Below, piece by piece: positions 1-7,041 of a stretch of 20,028 nucleotides of DNA. The notes under the pieces were generated by a model. The model saw nothing but the letters and a program-made list of their open reading frames with translations, ran no database searches and was not told the origin of the DNA. This DNA is from Alphaproteobacteria bacterium (GTDB taxonomy: Bacteria > Pseudomonadota > Alphaproteobacteria > UBA8366), in contig JAOTYV010000055.1 of NCBI GenBank assembly GCA_029861675.1, forward strand, positions 1 through 20,028. Direction: 5' to 3'. Each line of letters starts with the position of its first letter. The stretch's first letter is position 1. The position numbers and the translations under genes are program-made.

Positions 1-1
1 C

Positions 2-868
2 GCAACGAAAAAGCCGCTCATTGGTCCCACCGTCACGAACGGGCTGACCCGCCATCCCGCGGTCATGGCAAGCGCCATCGCAACGGTAAATGAGATATCC
101 GGTGGCCGGGCCATACTCGGGATCGGAACCGGGGACAGCGCGGTCTTCAACATCAACGAGCGGCCGCGCGGACTGAAGGGGCTTCGCGAATACGTCTTGA
201 CGCTGAAAGAATTGCTGCGGGGTGCGGAAACCGAGTTCAACGGGCGCGGCATTCATACGCGCTGGATCGAGACGCAAGAGAACAATCCCGTCCCCATCTA
301 TATCGCGGCCGAAGGCCCGAAAACCCTGGAGTTGGCAGGCGAAATCGCCGATGGCGTTATCTGCGGCATGGGCCTCACACCCGACGTCGTGGAGACCACG
401 TTGAAGCATATCGACGCCGGCGCGAAACGGGCCGGCAAGACCGCGGACGACCTCGACATCTGGGCGTTCGCGAAGGTCAATGTGGGGCCGGACCGCGATG
501 AGCTGATCCGCGAAGTTCGCATGGAACTCGCCTCGACGGCGCATCACGCCTTCCAATTCACGCTGGAAGGCAAGCTCGTGCCGCCCGAGCTCCGGGACGC
601 CCTGAACCGTATACAGAAAGAATACCAACCGACACTCCACCTGACCCTGGGCGAAACCTCAAACGCCAAATTGATGGAGGATCCCGTGCTCATGCCGTAT
701 CTGGTCGACCGTTTCGCGGTCCTCGGCACGGCCGATGAATGTGTCGCGCAGGTCGAGCGGATCAAGTCCTCGGGGATCGATCAGATCCTCTTTACCGGGA
801 ATATCGAAAAGCGGTCGACGCTGATCCGAAAACTCGGAACAGATGTTTTGCCCCGATGCCGAGACTAA
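2..868 (+). CDS. LLM class flavin-dependent oxidoreductase, 5'-truncated by the window edge
   Basis: The reading frame is open from base 2, so the gene starts before the window; the 288 visible residues lack roughly the first 55-60 of a family of about 345. The luciferase-like (F420- or FMN-dependent) TIM-barrel fold is shown by GPTVTNGLTRHP, then GIGTGDSAVFN (the phosphate or flavin-binding stretch) and IYIAAEGPKTLELAGEIADG. The product should be a cytoplasmic flavin- or F420-using oxidoreductase; the substrate cannot be read from sequence. It resembles the second LLM gene at 4627-5676 along its whole length (matching GDSA, AEGP and G-x-I-x-DGVI blocks), so the two are paralogues of one subfamily. 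An internal ATG at 65 is not the true start because conserved family sequence precedes it. It points away from the other cluster genes, and no partner is visible upstream. Confidence 0.88.
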   Translation, partial: ATKKPLIGPTVTNGLTRHPAVMASAIATVNEISGGRAILGIGTGDSAVFNINERPRGLKGLREYVLTLKELLRGAETEFNGRGIHTRWIETQENNPVPIYIAAEGPKTLELAGEIADGVICGMGLTPDVVETTLKHIDAGAKRAGKTADDLDIWAFAKVNVGPDRDELIREVRMELASTAHHAFQFTLEGKLVPPELRDALNRIQKEYQPTLHLTLGETSNAKLMEDPVLMPYLVDRFAVLGTADECVAQVERIKSSGIDQILFTGNIEKRSTLIRKLGTDVLPRCRD

Positions 869-934
869 ACAAGAGACCCAGCGGCTGCATTTTCAGCGCT
901 GTGCGAGAATGACGCTACAGCAGCGCCGGGGAAT

Positions 935-948
935 GTCCGGTTCCGGAC
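935..948. repeat. Short inverted repeat between LLM gene and FGE-like gene
   Basis: GTCCGG and CCGGAC face each other across TT, giving a 14-base dyad in the 191-base gap before the FGE-like gene. There is no T-run after it, so it is not a standard intrinsic terminator. It could be an operator or may be chance in GC-rich DNA. Confidence 0.25.
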
Positions 949-1059
949 GCAAAGCGGCGGATTCCCGTATTGCCGATGCCATGTTCCTCTGTTGGAATAC
1001 GAAACACCTGCTGATACGGTCAAAAACTGGTCGGCGGAAGGCAATAGGGATCGGCAATC

Positions 1060-1986
1060 GTGGTGACTAACACGCCCGACTTCGTTCGTCGCATTTCGAC
1101 CAGGCTTATCACCCTGGCTCTTGCGGGCATTGGTGCGGTCGCCGTGGGTTCGGCATTCCCGCTTGATCCAGCGGTAGCGCAGGCTGTACAGAGCGCGCCG
1201 ACGCCGGGCAACGGTACACCGAAACCCTTCAAGGATTGTGATTTTTGCCCCGAGATGGTCACCATCCCGGGAGGGAGCTTCCTGATGGGATCACCCAAAA
1301 CCGAAAAAGGGCATACGGTCGATGAACTTCCACAGCACCAAGTGAACATCGAGCGTCCGTTTGCCGTGGGGAAATACGAAGTCACGGTTGCCGAGTGGCA
1401 AGTCTGCGTCAACGACGCCGCGTGCGCCGGCGACCAAAGCACGAGTCCGAGCGACGACCGGCGGCCGAAGACCGGAATTTCGTGGCACGACGCTCAATCG
1501 TACGTTGCTTGGCTGTCGCGGCGCACGGGAAAGAAGTACCGGTTGCTGAGCGAAGCCGAATGGGAATATGCGGCGAGGGCCGGAACAACAACACCGTACC
1601 ACACCGGACTGACGATCAGCCCTAAGCAGGCAAATATCGCCGACAAAGGGACGAGTCCCGCCGGTAAGAAACGGCGGACCGGCTTTGGCATGAAGGTCAC
1701 CGTCAAGCGTACGGGACCGGTCGGGAGTTTTCCTCCGAACCGATTTGGCCTGCATGACGTCCATGGGAACGTGTGGGAATGGAATGCGGATTGCGTTAAC
1801 GATGGCTACGTGGGCGCGCCGACGGACGGGAGCGCGTGGACCACCGGCAAATGCCACCGTCGAATTATCCGTGGTGGGTCGTGGGTCGACTATGCGGTGG
1901 GCGCACGGTCCGCGATTCGTAGCGGGCTGGGCACCGGCGACCGCGGCAGAACTCTCGGATTGCGCGTTGCCAGAACCCTAAACTGA
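1060..1986 (+). CDS. Secreted SUMF1/formylglycine-generating-enzyme-fold protein, catalytic cysteines absent
   Basis: The 308-residue product starts at GTG 1060 with a weak AGGG upstream. An N-terminal basic stretch and a hydrophobic segment (about residues 14-40) end at an AQA signal-peptidase-like site near residue 42, so export is likely. The FGE-sulfatase (SUMF1) fold covers about residues 64-305: CPEMVTIPGGSFLMGS, GKYEVTVAEW, GISWHDAQSYVAWL, RLLSEAEWEYAARAG, GLHDVHGNVWEW and RGGSW. True formylglycine-generating enzymes carry two redox cysteines just after the RGGS-like motif; here that stretch (residues 275-290) has none. Cys60/Cys63 and Cys245/Cys265 are probably structural. I infer a non-catalytic or otherwise repurposed FGE-fold protein in the periplasm or on the surface. 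No sulfatase gene is visible nearby. It is convergent with the CoA-transferase gene. Confidence 0.85.
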   Translation: MVTNTPDFVRRISTRLITLALAGIGAVAVGSAFPLDPAVAQAVQSAPTPGNGTPKPFKDCDFCPEMVTIPGGSFLMGSPKTEKGHTVDELPQHQVNIERPFAVGKYEVTVAEWQVCVNDAACAGDQSTSPSDDRRPKTGISWHDAQSYVAWLSRRTGKKYRLLSEAEWEYAARAGTTTPYHTGLTISPKQANIADKGTSPAGKKRRTGFGMKVTVKRTGPVGSFPPNRFGLHDVHGNVWEWNADCVNDGYVGAPTDGSAWTTGKCHRRIIRGGSWVDYAVGARSAIRSGLGTGDRGRTLGLRVARTLN

Positions 1987-2147
1987 AAATTGCGCCATTA
2001 TGCGGCTACGCCAATTTCCGCTTCGGTCAGCAACGGAAAGAGTTCAGCGCTGCGCCACCTCCGCCTCTCAGTCGTACACGGACGAAGAGGCGCCGCCTCG
2101 CCATCACGCGCAGCGCCGGTTCTGCTACTCCCACGCCGTGCCACCGC

Positions 2148-3329
2148 TCAAACCACCCCGTCCGACTTCATCCGGGCGAATTCATCCGCCGCCACGCCGC
2201 ACAGATCGCGCAGAACTTCCTCGGAATGTTCGCCGAGTTCGGGCGGGCGGGTGATGTCGGCCGGCGAATCCGACAGCTTCACCGGGCAGCCCACCGTCTG
2301 GTACGAGCCGTAGTTGGGGTACTCGACGTCGACGATCATGTTGCGGGCATGGAGATGCGGGTCGGCCAGGATTTCACTGGTGTCCTGGCACGCGCCGCAG
2401 GGCACGCCCGACGCGCCGAGCACATCCATGACCTCGTGCTTGGTGCGCCCGCGCGTCCAGCCCTCGACCTCGGCATTGAGCGCCTCGCGGTTCTCCCAGC
2501 GTGCATCCGGGCTCGCGTAGCGCGGATCGTCGGCAAGGTGGGCCATCCCCGTCGCCTCGACGAACGACGCCCACATTTGCGGCTGCACGAAGATATAGAC
2601 GTAGTCGTTGGGACCGCCCGGGCTGCAGGGAAAGGTCGTCCCGGGCACCACCTTGCCGAGCTGGTTGCCCTGCCGCGGCATGGTTCCGCCCCGCCGCTGA
2701 TGGTCGCGCAGGCTGACGCGCAGGATGTTGACCACGGATTCCTGCATCGAGACCTCGACCTGCTGGCCCCGGCCCGTGGCGTGGCGCTGCTGCAGCGCCG
2801 CCAGGATGCCGATCACCATATGCATGCCGGTCCCGGAATCGCCGATCGCCGGATAGTGATAGGTCGGCGGTCCGTCCGGCTGGCCGGTAACGCTCATCGC
2901 GCCGCCCATCGCCTGGGCAATCGGTTCGAAGCTCTTGAAGTCGCTGTAGGGGCCGTAGGTGCCGAAACCCTTGATCGTTGCATAGATCAGGCGTGGATTG
3001 ATCTCCTGAAGCGCCTCGAAGCCGAAGCCCATACGGTCCAGCGCGCCGGGCGAGAAATTCTCCAGCAGGATATCGGACTGGCCGAGCAACTTGCGGAACA
3101 AGTCCTTGCCCTCGTCGCTCTTGAGGTTGAGCCCAAGGCTGCGCTTGTTGGCGTTGAACATCAGGAAGAACAACTCGTCACCCGCCTGCGAGCGCGCGAC
3201 ATCGCCCTTATCCGGCGTTTCCAGCTTGATCACGTCGGCCCCCAGCCAAGCCAGAATCTGCGCGCACGCCGGCCCCGCCTGATTGTGCGTCATATCGATT
3301 ACACGGATACCCGTAAGCGCTTTCGTCAT
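2148..3329 (-). CDS. CaiB/BaiF family III CoA-transferase, formyl-CoA transferase-like
   Basis: The 393-residue enzyme would move CoA between acyl-CoA and a carboxylate through an aspartyl-CoA thioester. The N-terminus (MTKALTGIRVIDMTHNQAGP), KRSLGLNLKS, ENFSPGALDRMGFGF and YATIKGFG match the family III fold and are close to oxalate:formyl-CoA transferase (Frc). The catalytic aspartate is D164 in PAIGDSGTGMH. The glycine-rich GGGGQ loop that gates the Frc active site is not present; residues after RDHQRRGG run through RQGNQLGKVVPG instead, so oxalate/formate may not be the substrate pair. The start at 3329 is chosen because AGGAGG lies 6 bases upstream; an in-frame ATG at 3377 has no such site. 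No oxalyl-CoA decarboxylase is seen. It is on the same strand as the operon at 3868-6806 but separated by about 540 bases. Confidence 0.9.
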   Translation of the reverse strand: MTKALTGIRVIDMTHNQAGPACAQILAWLGADVIKLETPDKGDVARSQAGDELFFLMFNANKRSLGLNLKSDEGKDLFRKLLGQSDILLENFSPGALDRMGFGFEALQEINPRLIYATIKGFGTYGPYSDFKSFEPIAQAMGGAMSVTGQPDGPPTYHYPAIGDSGTGMHMVIGILAALQQRHATGRGQQVEVSMQESVVNILRVSLRDHQRRGGTMPRQGNQLGKVVPGTTFPCSPGGPNDYVYIFVQPQMWASFVEATGMAHLADDPRYASPDARWENREALNAEVEGWTRGRTKHEVMDVLGASGVPCGACQDTSEILADPHLHARNMIVDVEYPNYGSYQTVGCPVKLSDSPADITRPPELGEHSEEVLRDLCGVAADEFARMKSDGVV

Positions 3330-3335
3330 GGCAAT

Positions 3336-3341
3336 CCTCCT
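3336..3341 (-). promoter_or_regulatory. Shine-Dalgarno site that fixes the CoA-transferase start
   Basis: AGGAGG on the minus strand ends 6 bases before ATG at 3329. It supports the 393-residue form over the longer in-frame ATG at 3377. Confidence 0.7.
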
Positions 3342-3367
3342 GGCCCCTGTTCCACTGATCCATTGAT

Positions 3368-3387
3368 CGCGAAGCACGCGGTTCGCG
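3368..3387. repeat. Inverted repeat upstream of the CoA-transferase gene
   Basis: CGCGAA (3368-3373) and TTCGCG (3382-3387) are separated by 8 bases. The dyad lies about 40 bases upstream of the CoA-transferase start, where an operator or a 5' leader hairpin would sit. No regulator gene is adjacent, so this is only a candidate. Confidence 0.3.
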
Positions 3388-3599
3388 TCGCCCGTATCCC
3401 AAGTATGCGACAGCGGACGCCCCGCGCCAAATAGTCGATGTCTTACGCGGCCGCTGAGCCTGAAGCAGCCGTTCGGCCGAATCCCGTCATTTGTCCAGGA
3501 TGGATCGAGCGATTTAACCCCGAGCGAATGATCTCCTCGTTAACACACGTAAGACGCTTTCTCGGATTGGGAAACATTCTCATCATGGAGCGATACGCC

Positions 3600-3806
3600 A
3601 TGCGGAAGCCCCCCGAAACGACCAAATTCTTTGAAGAAACCTATCCCCAATATCGGTTTGCCGAGATTGTCCGGTTGGGCATTGCCGTCGCCCAATTGAT
3701 TGTGCGACGCAAGCGCCGCCGCGAGAAATTATACCCGGAGCACAATGCCGACGCACGATCCGACGGCGACAACGCCGGGACGTTGGCATCCGGTTCCAAA
3801 TGTTAA
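3600..3806 (+). CDS. Possible small hypothetical protein (68 aa)
   Basis: I do not recognise this product. From ATG 3600 the frame gives 68 residues beginning MRKPPETTKFFEETYPQYR, then a hydrophobic stretch (IVRLGIAVAQLIV) followed by a strongly basic RRKRRR run and a polar tail ending SGSKC. This start has GGAG 10 bases upstream. Longer in-frame starts at 3438 and 3585 have no ribosome-binding site, and the extra sequence looks like ordinary non-coding DNA. The layout could suit a small membrane-associated or nucleic-acid-binding protein, but it may be a chance frame. It is the only plus-strand candidate inside the minus-strand stretch from 2148 to 6806. Confidence 0.3.
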   Translation: MRKPPETTKFFEETYPQYRFAEIVRLGIAVAQLIVRRKRRREKLYPEHNADARSDGDNAGTLASGSKC

Positions 3807-3867
3807 TCGCCGCCGGTCGGTAGAATTGTCCCGTAGCGGCCAGTGGCATCGGTAATGGCCGAGCCGT

Positions 3868-4596
3868 CTACCAAGGCTCCATGTAGGGACGGACGTCGGA
3901 CTCGAATGTCCATGCGGAGCGTGGCTGCGTGTGAAGCTGCCAGTAAATCTCCGCCAATTCGTCCGGTTTCATCACGCCGTCGGCGGGCCGGGAGGCGAAC
4001 CGATCGGGGAACATTTGCCGTGTCCATTCGGTGTCGATCGCGCCATCTATGACCACATGGGCGACGTGGATGCCCTTCGGCCCCAATTCCCGCGCCATAC
4101 TTTGCGCCAACGCCCGCAGCGCATGCTTGCCGCCGGCAAACGCGGCATACCCCTCGGCGCCGCGCAGGCTCGCCGTGGCGCCGGTGAACAGGATGGTTCC
4201 GCGGCCGCGCTCCAGCATGCGGCCCGCGACCTCCCGGCCGACCAAGAAACCCGCGAAGGCGCACATCTCCCAGACCTTGCGGTAGACCCGGGCCGTGGTC
4301 TCGGTAATCGTAAACCGCACATTGCCGCCGACGTTGAACACCGCCACTTCGATCGGTCCGGTGTCGCGCTCAATCGTGGAGACGAGATCGCGCACCTGGT
4401 CCTCATCCCGGGCGTCGGAATGATACCCGACCGCACGGCCGCCCTTTTCTTCGATGGAGGAGACCAATGCGGTCAGGTCTCCGCGCCGGCGCGAGGCCGC
4501 GACCTGGTAGCCTTCGCGGGCGAACCGGCGCGCGATGGCGGCGCCCAAATAATCGCCGGCTCCCACCACAAGGGCAGTTTTTTCGGTTTTCGCCAT
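3868..4596 (-). CDS. Atypical short-chain dehydrogenase/reductase (SDR) without the catalytic Tyr and Ser
   Basis: This 242-residue Rossmann-fold protein has an N-terminal dinucleotide loop GAGDYLG (residues 12-18), an NVGG variant of the NNAG motif (88-91) and the segment FTGATASLRGAEGYAAFAGGK. Aligned to FabG, the catalytic Ser is Ala140 and the catalytic Tyr is Phe153, while Lys157 is kept. Tyr150 lies three residues early and might stand in. The C-terminal half (ARELGPKGIHVAHVVIDGAI) is well conserved in what I recall as a subfamily of such proteins. The cofactor should be NAD(P); the reaction is unknown and may not be a classical hydride transfer. It is the last gene of a minus-strand operon, 30 bases after the LLM gene. 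The start at 4596 has GGGAGG about 13 bases upstream, which is rather far. Confidence 0.88.
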   Translation of the reverse strand: MAKTEKTALVVGAGDYLGAAIARRFAREGYQVAASRRRGDLTALVSSIEEKGGRAVGYHSDARDEDQVRDLVSTIERDTGPIEVAVFNVGGNVRFTITETTARVYRKVWEMCAFAGFLVGREVAGRMLERGRGTILFTGATASLRGAEGYAAFAGGKHALRALAQSMARELGPKGIHVAHVVIDGAIDTEWTRQMFPDRFASRPADGVMKPDELAEIYWQLHTQPRSAWTFESDVRPYMEPW

Positions 4597-4626
4597 AGTT
4601 ACGATTACGCCTCCCTGCCTACGCCG

Positions 4627-5676
4627 TCATGAAAATCGCGGACGAATCTCGTCGGCGAACATTTTCATGTATTTGATCTGACGGTCATAGTCGCCGCGTT
4701 CGGTGCTGAACCAGATTTTCGTGGCGCCCGCTTCGGCCAGCGATCCGATGCGCTCGATCCAATCGCCGACATTGCCGGCCAGCGCGTAGCGCTCCATCGC
4801 GTATTCGGTCAGGCCCAGTTCCGACATCCGTTTCGGGTTGAGACCGGTTTCCAACACATGGTCGTAAAGCTCATAGCCATCGACATATTCCTGGATCTTG
4901 TCGCGGAACTGGCTGGGCACGTTCTTGTTGTCGAGACCGAAGCGCATCGAATGGTTGAGGATCGACGAGACCGAGGCGTGAATCGCCGCGATGGCCTTGT
5001 CGCGATCCTCGTCGAGCGACGACCGGGTGGTAAACCAGACATCGACATCCACCGGGTCCCTTCCCTCGGCCTTGGCGCCTTCGGCGACGCGCCCGATCGT
5101 GTCCGAAATGACCTCCGGCAGGACGCCGGTTCCCGCGATCACCCCGTCGCAGATGCGGCCGCCCAGATGCAGCGTCCGCGGCCCCTCGGCACAGAGCGTG
5201 ATCGGGACGCGATCCCGCACGGTCTCGCCGTGCCAGCGGACCCGCTGCGGCCGGCCGTCATAGTTGCCCTCGCCCTTGGCGATCAGATCCCGGACGCAGG
5301 TGATGTAATCCTCGATGCGGGCGCGGCTCGCCGGTTTCAGGCCGATGTTGTAGATGGCGCTGTCGCCGCTCGCCATGTCCATGAAGGCGCGCCCCTCGGT
5401 CAGCGCATCGATCGACGCCAGGAACGCCGCCATGATCTGGGGCTCACGGGTCAGCGGGTTCGTCGGATGAATGCCTACCTGGGCATTTTGTGCGGTCTCG
5501 GCGATCAGGGTCGCCCGCACATAGGCGTCGCCCCCGATGAAGCTGGTGTCATAGGTGCCGATCATGTCGACGCCCGCCCCGTCGATCACCCGGATCAGCT
5601 CCCGGAACTTGTCCAGATTCACCCGGTTGGGAAATGCCGGGCCGCTCGATACCATGACGCCGAATTGCACCTTCAT
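4627..5676 (-). CDS. LLM class flavin-dependent oxidoreductase
   Basis: The 349-residue product starts at ATG 5676, with AGGAGAG shortly upstream. It is a complete bacterial-luciferase-like TIM barrel: MKVQFGVMVSSG at the first strand, TYDTSFIGGDAYV, VGIHPTNPLTREPQIMAAF, the FMN- or F420-binding region MASGDSAIYN (about 101-110), and ITLCAEGPRTLHLGGRICDGVI. The enzyme is presumably cytoplasmic, using reduced flavin or F420 for oxygenation or hydride transfer. No flavin reductase or F420 biosynthesis gene is visible, so FMN versus F420 cannot be decided. It lies 35 bases after the Gfo/Idh/MocA gene and 30 bases before the SDR gene, so the three are likely co-transcribed. It is a paralogue of the partial gene at 2-868. 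Confidence 0.92.
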   Translation of the reverse strand: MKVQFGVMVSSGPAFPNRVNLDKFRELIRVIDGAGVDMIGTYDTSFIGGDAYVRATLIAETAQNAQVGIHPTNPLTREPQIMAAFLASIDALTEGRAFMDMASGDSAIYNIGLKPASRARIEDYITCVRDLIAKGEGNYDGRPQRVRWHGETVRDRVPITLCAEGPRTLHLGGRICDGVIAGTGVLPEVISDTIGRVAEGAKAEGRDPVDVDVWFTTRSSLDEDRDKAIAAIHASVSSILNHSMRFGLDNKNVPSQFRDKIQEYVDGYELYDHVLETGLNPKRMSELGLTEYAMERYALAGNVGDWIERIGSLAEAGATKIWFSTERGDYDRQIKYMKMFADEIRPRFS

Positions 5677-5711
5677 GAATTTTCTCTCCTTGGTCTACCG
5701 GGATGCCGAAA

Positions 5712-6806
5712 TTACGGATAGGTCGCCGCGCGACCGCTGTCCGCGGCCTGCTTGGTCGCGTCGATCAGCCGGTGCAGGCCGACCGCGGTCTCGAAGGTCG
5801 GCTGCAGGCTGTCGCCGCCCTGAATCGCCCGGGCGAACAGCGTGTACATCTGACCGACATTGACCGCCTCCCCCTTCGGTGTGCCGGGGGTGGCAAGGGT
5901 GAAGCGGTCCGGCACCGTCATCGGCTCGAGCGTATTGCTGCCTTTCGCCCCGTGCAGGAAGACTTCGCCCAATTGCGGCGAATCCTCGCCCGTTGCGACC
6001 AGCGTCCCCTCGCGGCCATAGATTTCCATGCGATAACCGCTGCCGGCGAACGGAATGGCGGCAACATGGACCGAGGCCACCGCCCCATTCGCCAGCCAGC
6101 TGCTGAGCAGCACGTTGTCCGGCGACGTGACGTCCACCAGCGTGTCCGTTCCCGTGTCGAGCCACTGTTTCGCCTGGGTCGCCACCACGGTGGACAAATG
6201 GCTGAGGTCCCCGGCGGCGAAGCGCATCGCGTCGACGGTGTGGCCGTTGGCGATGGTCAGCGTGTTCGCGCCGAGCTCGGCGTCCCGCTGCCAAGTGCGG
6301 TTCGACGGCCGGGACAGCACGCCGTCCCGCATCAGGCTGACATGGACGGCCATGATCTCGCCGACATAGCCGGCGTCGACCTGCTCCTTCATGTGCATCA
6401 ACGCCGGGTTGACGCGGGCCTGCAGGCCAATCGCGGTCACGAGCCCCTTGGCCTTGGCCAGCGCTGACAGTTCCTCGGCCTCGCCGGTCGTCTGCCCAAG
6501 CGGCCATTCGCAGTAGACGTGTTTGCCCGCTTCCAGCGCGGCCTTGGTCGGGCCGTAATGCGACGGCACGCGGACGACGACGGCGACCGCGTCGATCTCC
6601 GGCGAGGCAACCATCTCGTGGTAGTCGTGGAAGGCCAGCCGCGCGCCGTAAGCCTGGCGCGCCGCCTCGGCGCTGTCGGGTTTGGTGGTGCAGACGGCCG
6701 TCAGTTCCACATCCGCGCTGGCCTGCGCCGCCGGCAGGTGGGACCGGGCCGACCATGTGCCTTTGACGCTGGCGCCGATGAGGCCCAGCCGAATCTTGTC
6801 CGCCAT
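5712..6806 (-). CDS. Gfo/Idh/MocA family oxidoreductase, Gal80-like
   Basis: The 364-residue protein has an N-terminal NAD(P)-binding Rossmann domain (IRLGLIGASVKGTWSARSHLPA, residues 5-26) and a C-terminal alpha/beta domain. In the family's usual EKP motif the catalytic lysine is replaced: VYCEWPLG puts Trp at 101, as in the Gal80-like branch. His189 and Asp192 in IANGHTVDAMRF match the second active-site region. Typical family members oxidise or reduce sugars, inositols or related polyols. Without the lysine this one may use a different acid/base, or may act as an NAD(P)-binding sensor as yeast Gal80 does; this is inference. The start at 6806 has GGGGAG about 9 bases upstream; an in-frame ATG at 7001 would add 65 low-complexity residues. 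It is the first gene of the minus-strand operon and divergent from the dioxygenase. Confidence 0.9.
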   Translation of the reverse strand: MADKIRLGLIGASVKGTWSARSHLPAAQASADVELTAVCTTKPDSAEAARQAYGARLAFHDYHEMVASPEIDAVAVVVRVPSHYGPTKAALEAGKHVYCEWPLGQTTGEAEELSALAKAKGLVTAIGLQARVNPALMHMKEQVDAGYVGEIMAVHVSLMRDGVLSRPSNRTWQRDAELGANTLTIANGHTVDAMRFAAGDLSHLSTVVATQAKQWLDTGTDTLVDVTSPDNVLLSSWLANGAVASVHVAAIPFAGSGYRMEIYGREGTLVATGEDSPQLGEVFLHGAKGSNTLEPMTVPDRFTLATPGTPKGEAVNVGQMYTLFARAIQGGDSLQPTFETAVGLHRLIDATKQAADSGRAATYP

Positions 6807-7008
6807 GTCGCTTTTCTCCCCGGGAAATTTGTTCGATGAACCGTGCGCGATCCGCCAAGCGGGGCTGCGCCGAACCGATACTGTGACGTGCGCCTTCGCG
6901 GAGGACAAGCCAGCGGCCCCGGCCGCGCCGCAATCTCGCCGATCCGCCGGCCAATTGATGCCGTGGGGCACTTGCCCTCGGTAAACCAACGGTGGGATCA
7001 TGGGCTGT

Positions 7009-7020
7009 CCCGGTACCGGG
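7009..7020. promoter_or_regulatory. Perfect 12-base palindrome in the dioxygenase leader
   Basis: CCCGGTACCGGG is a perfect palindrome ending 21 bases before the dioxygenase start, in the 235-base space between the divergent Gfo/Idh/MocA and dioxygenase genes. It may be an operator for a regulator outside the window. Confidence 0.35.
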
Positions 7021-7026
7021 TATCGA

Positions 7027-7032
7027 AAGGAG
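7027..7032 (+). promoter_or_regulatory. Shine-Dalgarno site that fixes the dioxygenase start
   Basis: AAGGAG lies 9 bases before ATG 7042. It favours this start over the in-frame ATG at 7000, which would add 14 residues unlike the family. Confidence 0.65.
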
Positions 7033-7041
7033 CCCGTTCCT

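Larger units (their letters stand above)
3330..3867. other. 538-base gap between CoA-transferase and SDR genes
   Basis: Both flanking genes are on the minus strand. The gap holds a possible small plus-strand gene (3600-3806), a dyad at 3368-3387 and the CoA-transferase Shine-Dalgarno site. I see no RNA gene and no terminator with a T-run on either strand. It presumably contains the CoA-transferase promoter, but I could not pick a convincing -35/-10 pair. Confidence 0.5.

Noticed and set aside
843..1070. 75-residue frame between the LLM and FGE-like genes
   Set aside because: It overlaps the LLM 3' end in another frame, is Arg-rich and has no motif or ribosome-binding site.
2087..2099. GAGGC/GCCTC hairpin between convergent genes as a terminator
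   Set aside because: Five-base stem with a 3-base loop and no T-run on either side.
1990..2313. 107-residue plus-strand frame after the FGE-like gene
   Set aside because: Low-complexity Ser/Ala/Arg/Pro content, no ribosome-binding site, and it runs into the end of the CoA-transferase gene.
2226..3434. 402-residue plus-strand frame
   Set aside because: Antisense shadow of the CoA-transferase gene, with His/Arg/Asp/Val bias and no motif.
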